Origin: Herbidospora cretacea
GTDB taxonomy: Bacteria > Actinomycetota > Actinomycetes > Streptosporangiales > Streptosporangiaceae
Length of the DNA stretch: 64,000 bases
Assembly: GCF_001570605.1 (NCBI RefSeq)
Contig: NZ_BBXG01000015.1
Coordinates: 124,001-188,000, forward strand
Direction of reading: 5' to 3'
Below are positions 62,980-64,000 of this stretch, in pieces. Positions within the stretch are counted from its first letter, which is position 1. Every line of letters begins with the position of its first letter. The notes below the pieces were generated by a model. The model saw only the letters and a list, made by a program, of their open reading frames with translations, searched no databases and had not been told where the DNA came from. The position numbers and the translations under genes were made by a program.

Positions 62980-64000
62980 TCATGCCCTTGGAATGAGATG
63001 GCGGTTGCTCCTGATCACGTCAAGGAGGTCGGTGGCGAGCTGATCAAGCCGCTCGTACTCCCCCAAAGCCCGCTCGTGGAGGATGGCGAAGATGTCGAGC
63101 CTGAAGTCGGCCTGATCGACGCGCTTGCGCCAAAAGTCCTGCCGGTGGATCGTCTGAGTGGCCTTCAGATGGATCTCCCTGGCGGCATCAGCGAACCGTA
63201 CTTCCGTCAGCGCTTCCTCTGGGGAGGTTGCCAGCTCAGCGGTGATGGTCCGGTGGACGCGTGCCTCGATCTCGCTCAGGCCGAACGGATTCTCTTGTTT
63301 CTCCTGGACGATTTCTGTCATCAGGTCCTTGAGCGCGATGACCTGCTGGTCCCACTCGTCCTTCAACTCGGTGAGGATCTTCTCCAGGCGTTCGCTGAGC
63401 ATCTGATAGCGAGCTGGGTCTTCGCCACCGCGAATGGAGATGTGGTGCCGGATCGCGTTCTCCATCTCCGACGCCTTGGCCCGGGGTCCACCGGTCATCG
63501 CCTCCACCTTGGCGGCAAAGCCGGGCGCAGTCATCTTGATCGGCGGCAACTGCTCCTCAATGCCGAGCGAGGCGATGTGCTCGTCGATCAGGGCGCGGAT
63601 CTTCGAACCGTATGCCCCGGGATCGAACTCGCCGGCGTCAATCCGATATCGTCGGGCCGCTGTCAGCTTGATGACCATGAACCGCTTCAGATCCGGCAGG
63701 AACGGCTTAGCCGCCGGATCGGGCAGCACTGTGTTGACGGTGGTGGCAAAGCGCTTCAGCTCAGCGTTGAACCGATCCCGCAGCTCCGGATCGGAGAGCT
63801 CCTGTACGCATCGCTCGACGTCCTCCGGATCGCCGAACATCATCCGCAGCCGCTGCAACTGGGGGTCCAGCTTGGCGATTTCCAGGCGAGCGTCCCGCAG
63901 GGCTCCTGCGGCGTCATCACCCTCGTCGCCCTCGAAGTCCTCAGATGCGAAGATACGCAGCGCTTCGAGGAGGCTCTTGGCGACTCCGCTATAGTCCACG
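62980..64000 (-). CDS. hsdR: Type I restriction enzyme R subunit (HsdR), C-terminal part
   Basis: The last 340 or so residues of an HsdR protein whose N-terminus (nuclease and helicase domains) lies beyond the right edge. TAARRYRIDAGEFDPGAYGSK, KIRALIDEHI and KDLMTEIVQEKQENPFGLSE match the C-terminal helical domain (DUF3387) that docks HsdR on the methylase. It is followed by the YgjP protease gene. The hsdM and hsdS genes would be expected upstream, outside the window. Confidence 0.8.
   Translation of the reverse strand, partial: VDYSGVAKSLLEALRIFASEDFEGDEGDDAAGALRDARLEIAKLDPQLQRLRMMFGDPEDVERCVQELSDPELRDRFNAELKRFATTVNTVLPDPAAKPFLPDLKRFMVIKLTAARRYRIDAGEFDPGAYGSKIRALIDEHIASLGIEEQLPPIKMTAPGFAAKVEAMTGGPRAKASEMENAIRHHISIRGGEDPARYQMLSERLEKILTELKDEWDQQVIALKDLMTEIVQEKQENPFGLSEIEARVHRTITAELATSPEEALTEVRFADAAREIHLKATQTIHRQDFWRKRVDQADFRLDIFAILHERALGEYERLDQLATDLLDVIRSNRHLIPRA

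Overview
This window comes from a high-GC actinobacterial chromosome. The organism is most likely a filamentous actinomycete of the Streptosporangiales type (Nonomuraea, Streptosporangium or a relative), an inference from very high third-position GC, frequent GTG starts, and neighbourhoods such as metG-tatD-rpf, rsmA-ispE-ABC-F, pmt-rsmI, glp-moaC-mog-sepX and a tRNA-borne integrative element. No rRNA, CRISPR array or complete insertion sequence was seen.

Left part, 1-29,400 (core and housekeeping). The window opens with the end of a secreted trypsin-like protein. A minus-strand block follows: ABC-F ATPase, ispE, rsmA. A plus-strand receptor Ser/Thr kinase with long sequence repeats, coupled to a secreted beta-propeller protein, then separates rsmA from the minus-strand group GT2 glycosyltransferase, metG, tatD and rpf. 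Next come a membrane glycosyltransferase, rsmI, a protein O-mannosyltransferase (pmt), an ECF sigma factor with a membrane propeller partner, a Ca2+/H+ antiporter, a small kinase-like protein divergent from a MoxR/VWA-metallopeptidase pair, and two TetR-controlled dehydrogenase loci with visible palindromic operators.

Middle part, 29,400-46,300. A gene-sparse stretch leads into a six-gene, translationally coupled Asp23/AmaP envelope-stress operon. A secreted ricin-type lectin, small hypothetical genes and a tRNA-Ala(CGC) follow. A molybdopterin/cell-division group (sepX, rimJ-like, mog, moaC, glp/moeA, galU) comes next. The plus strand then carries 5-FTHF cyclo-ligase, a cation/proton antiporter, FmdB, MTA phosphorylase and a SAF protein, followed by a minus-strand secreted M15 peptidase.

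Right part, 46,291-64,000 (accessory). A tRNA-Arg(CCU) gene marks one border of an actinomycete integrative and conjugative element (AICE) with prim-pol replication. Its minus-strand backbone reads, from the regulator inward: small zinc-ribbon proteins, SpdB/DUF2637, FtsK-like transfer ATPase, a CTAG-rich putative origin, small membrane zinc protein, primase-polymerase, DUF3987, excisionase, integrase. A GntR regulator sits beyond a cluster of GTACGTAC operators. The cargo or neighbouring island holds a GGCT-like protein, an XRE/HATPase pair, an unusual fusion protein (Mrr-type N-terminus, CBS pair, HEPN-like C-terminus), and the end of a type I restriction subunit with a YgjP-type protease. 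No second attachment site was recognised, so the element may extend past the right edge.

The best candidates for something new are the CBS/HEPN fusion (60,577-62,088), the duplicated metallopeptidase-VWA partner of MoxR, the CTAG-rich inverted-repeat region of the AICE, and two families of dispersed intergenic repeats.
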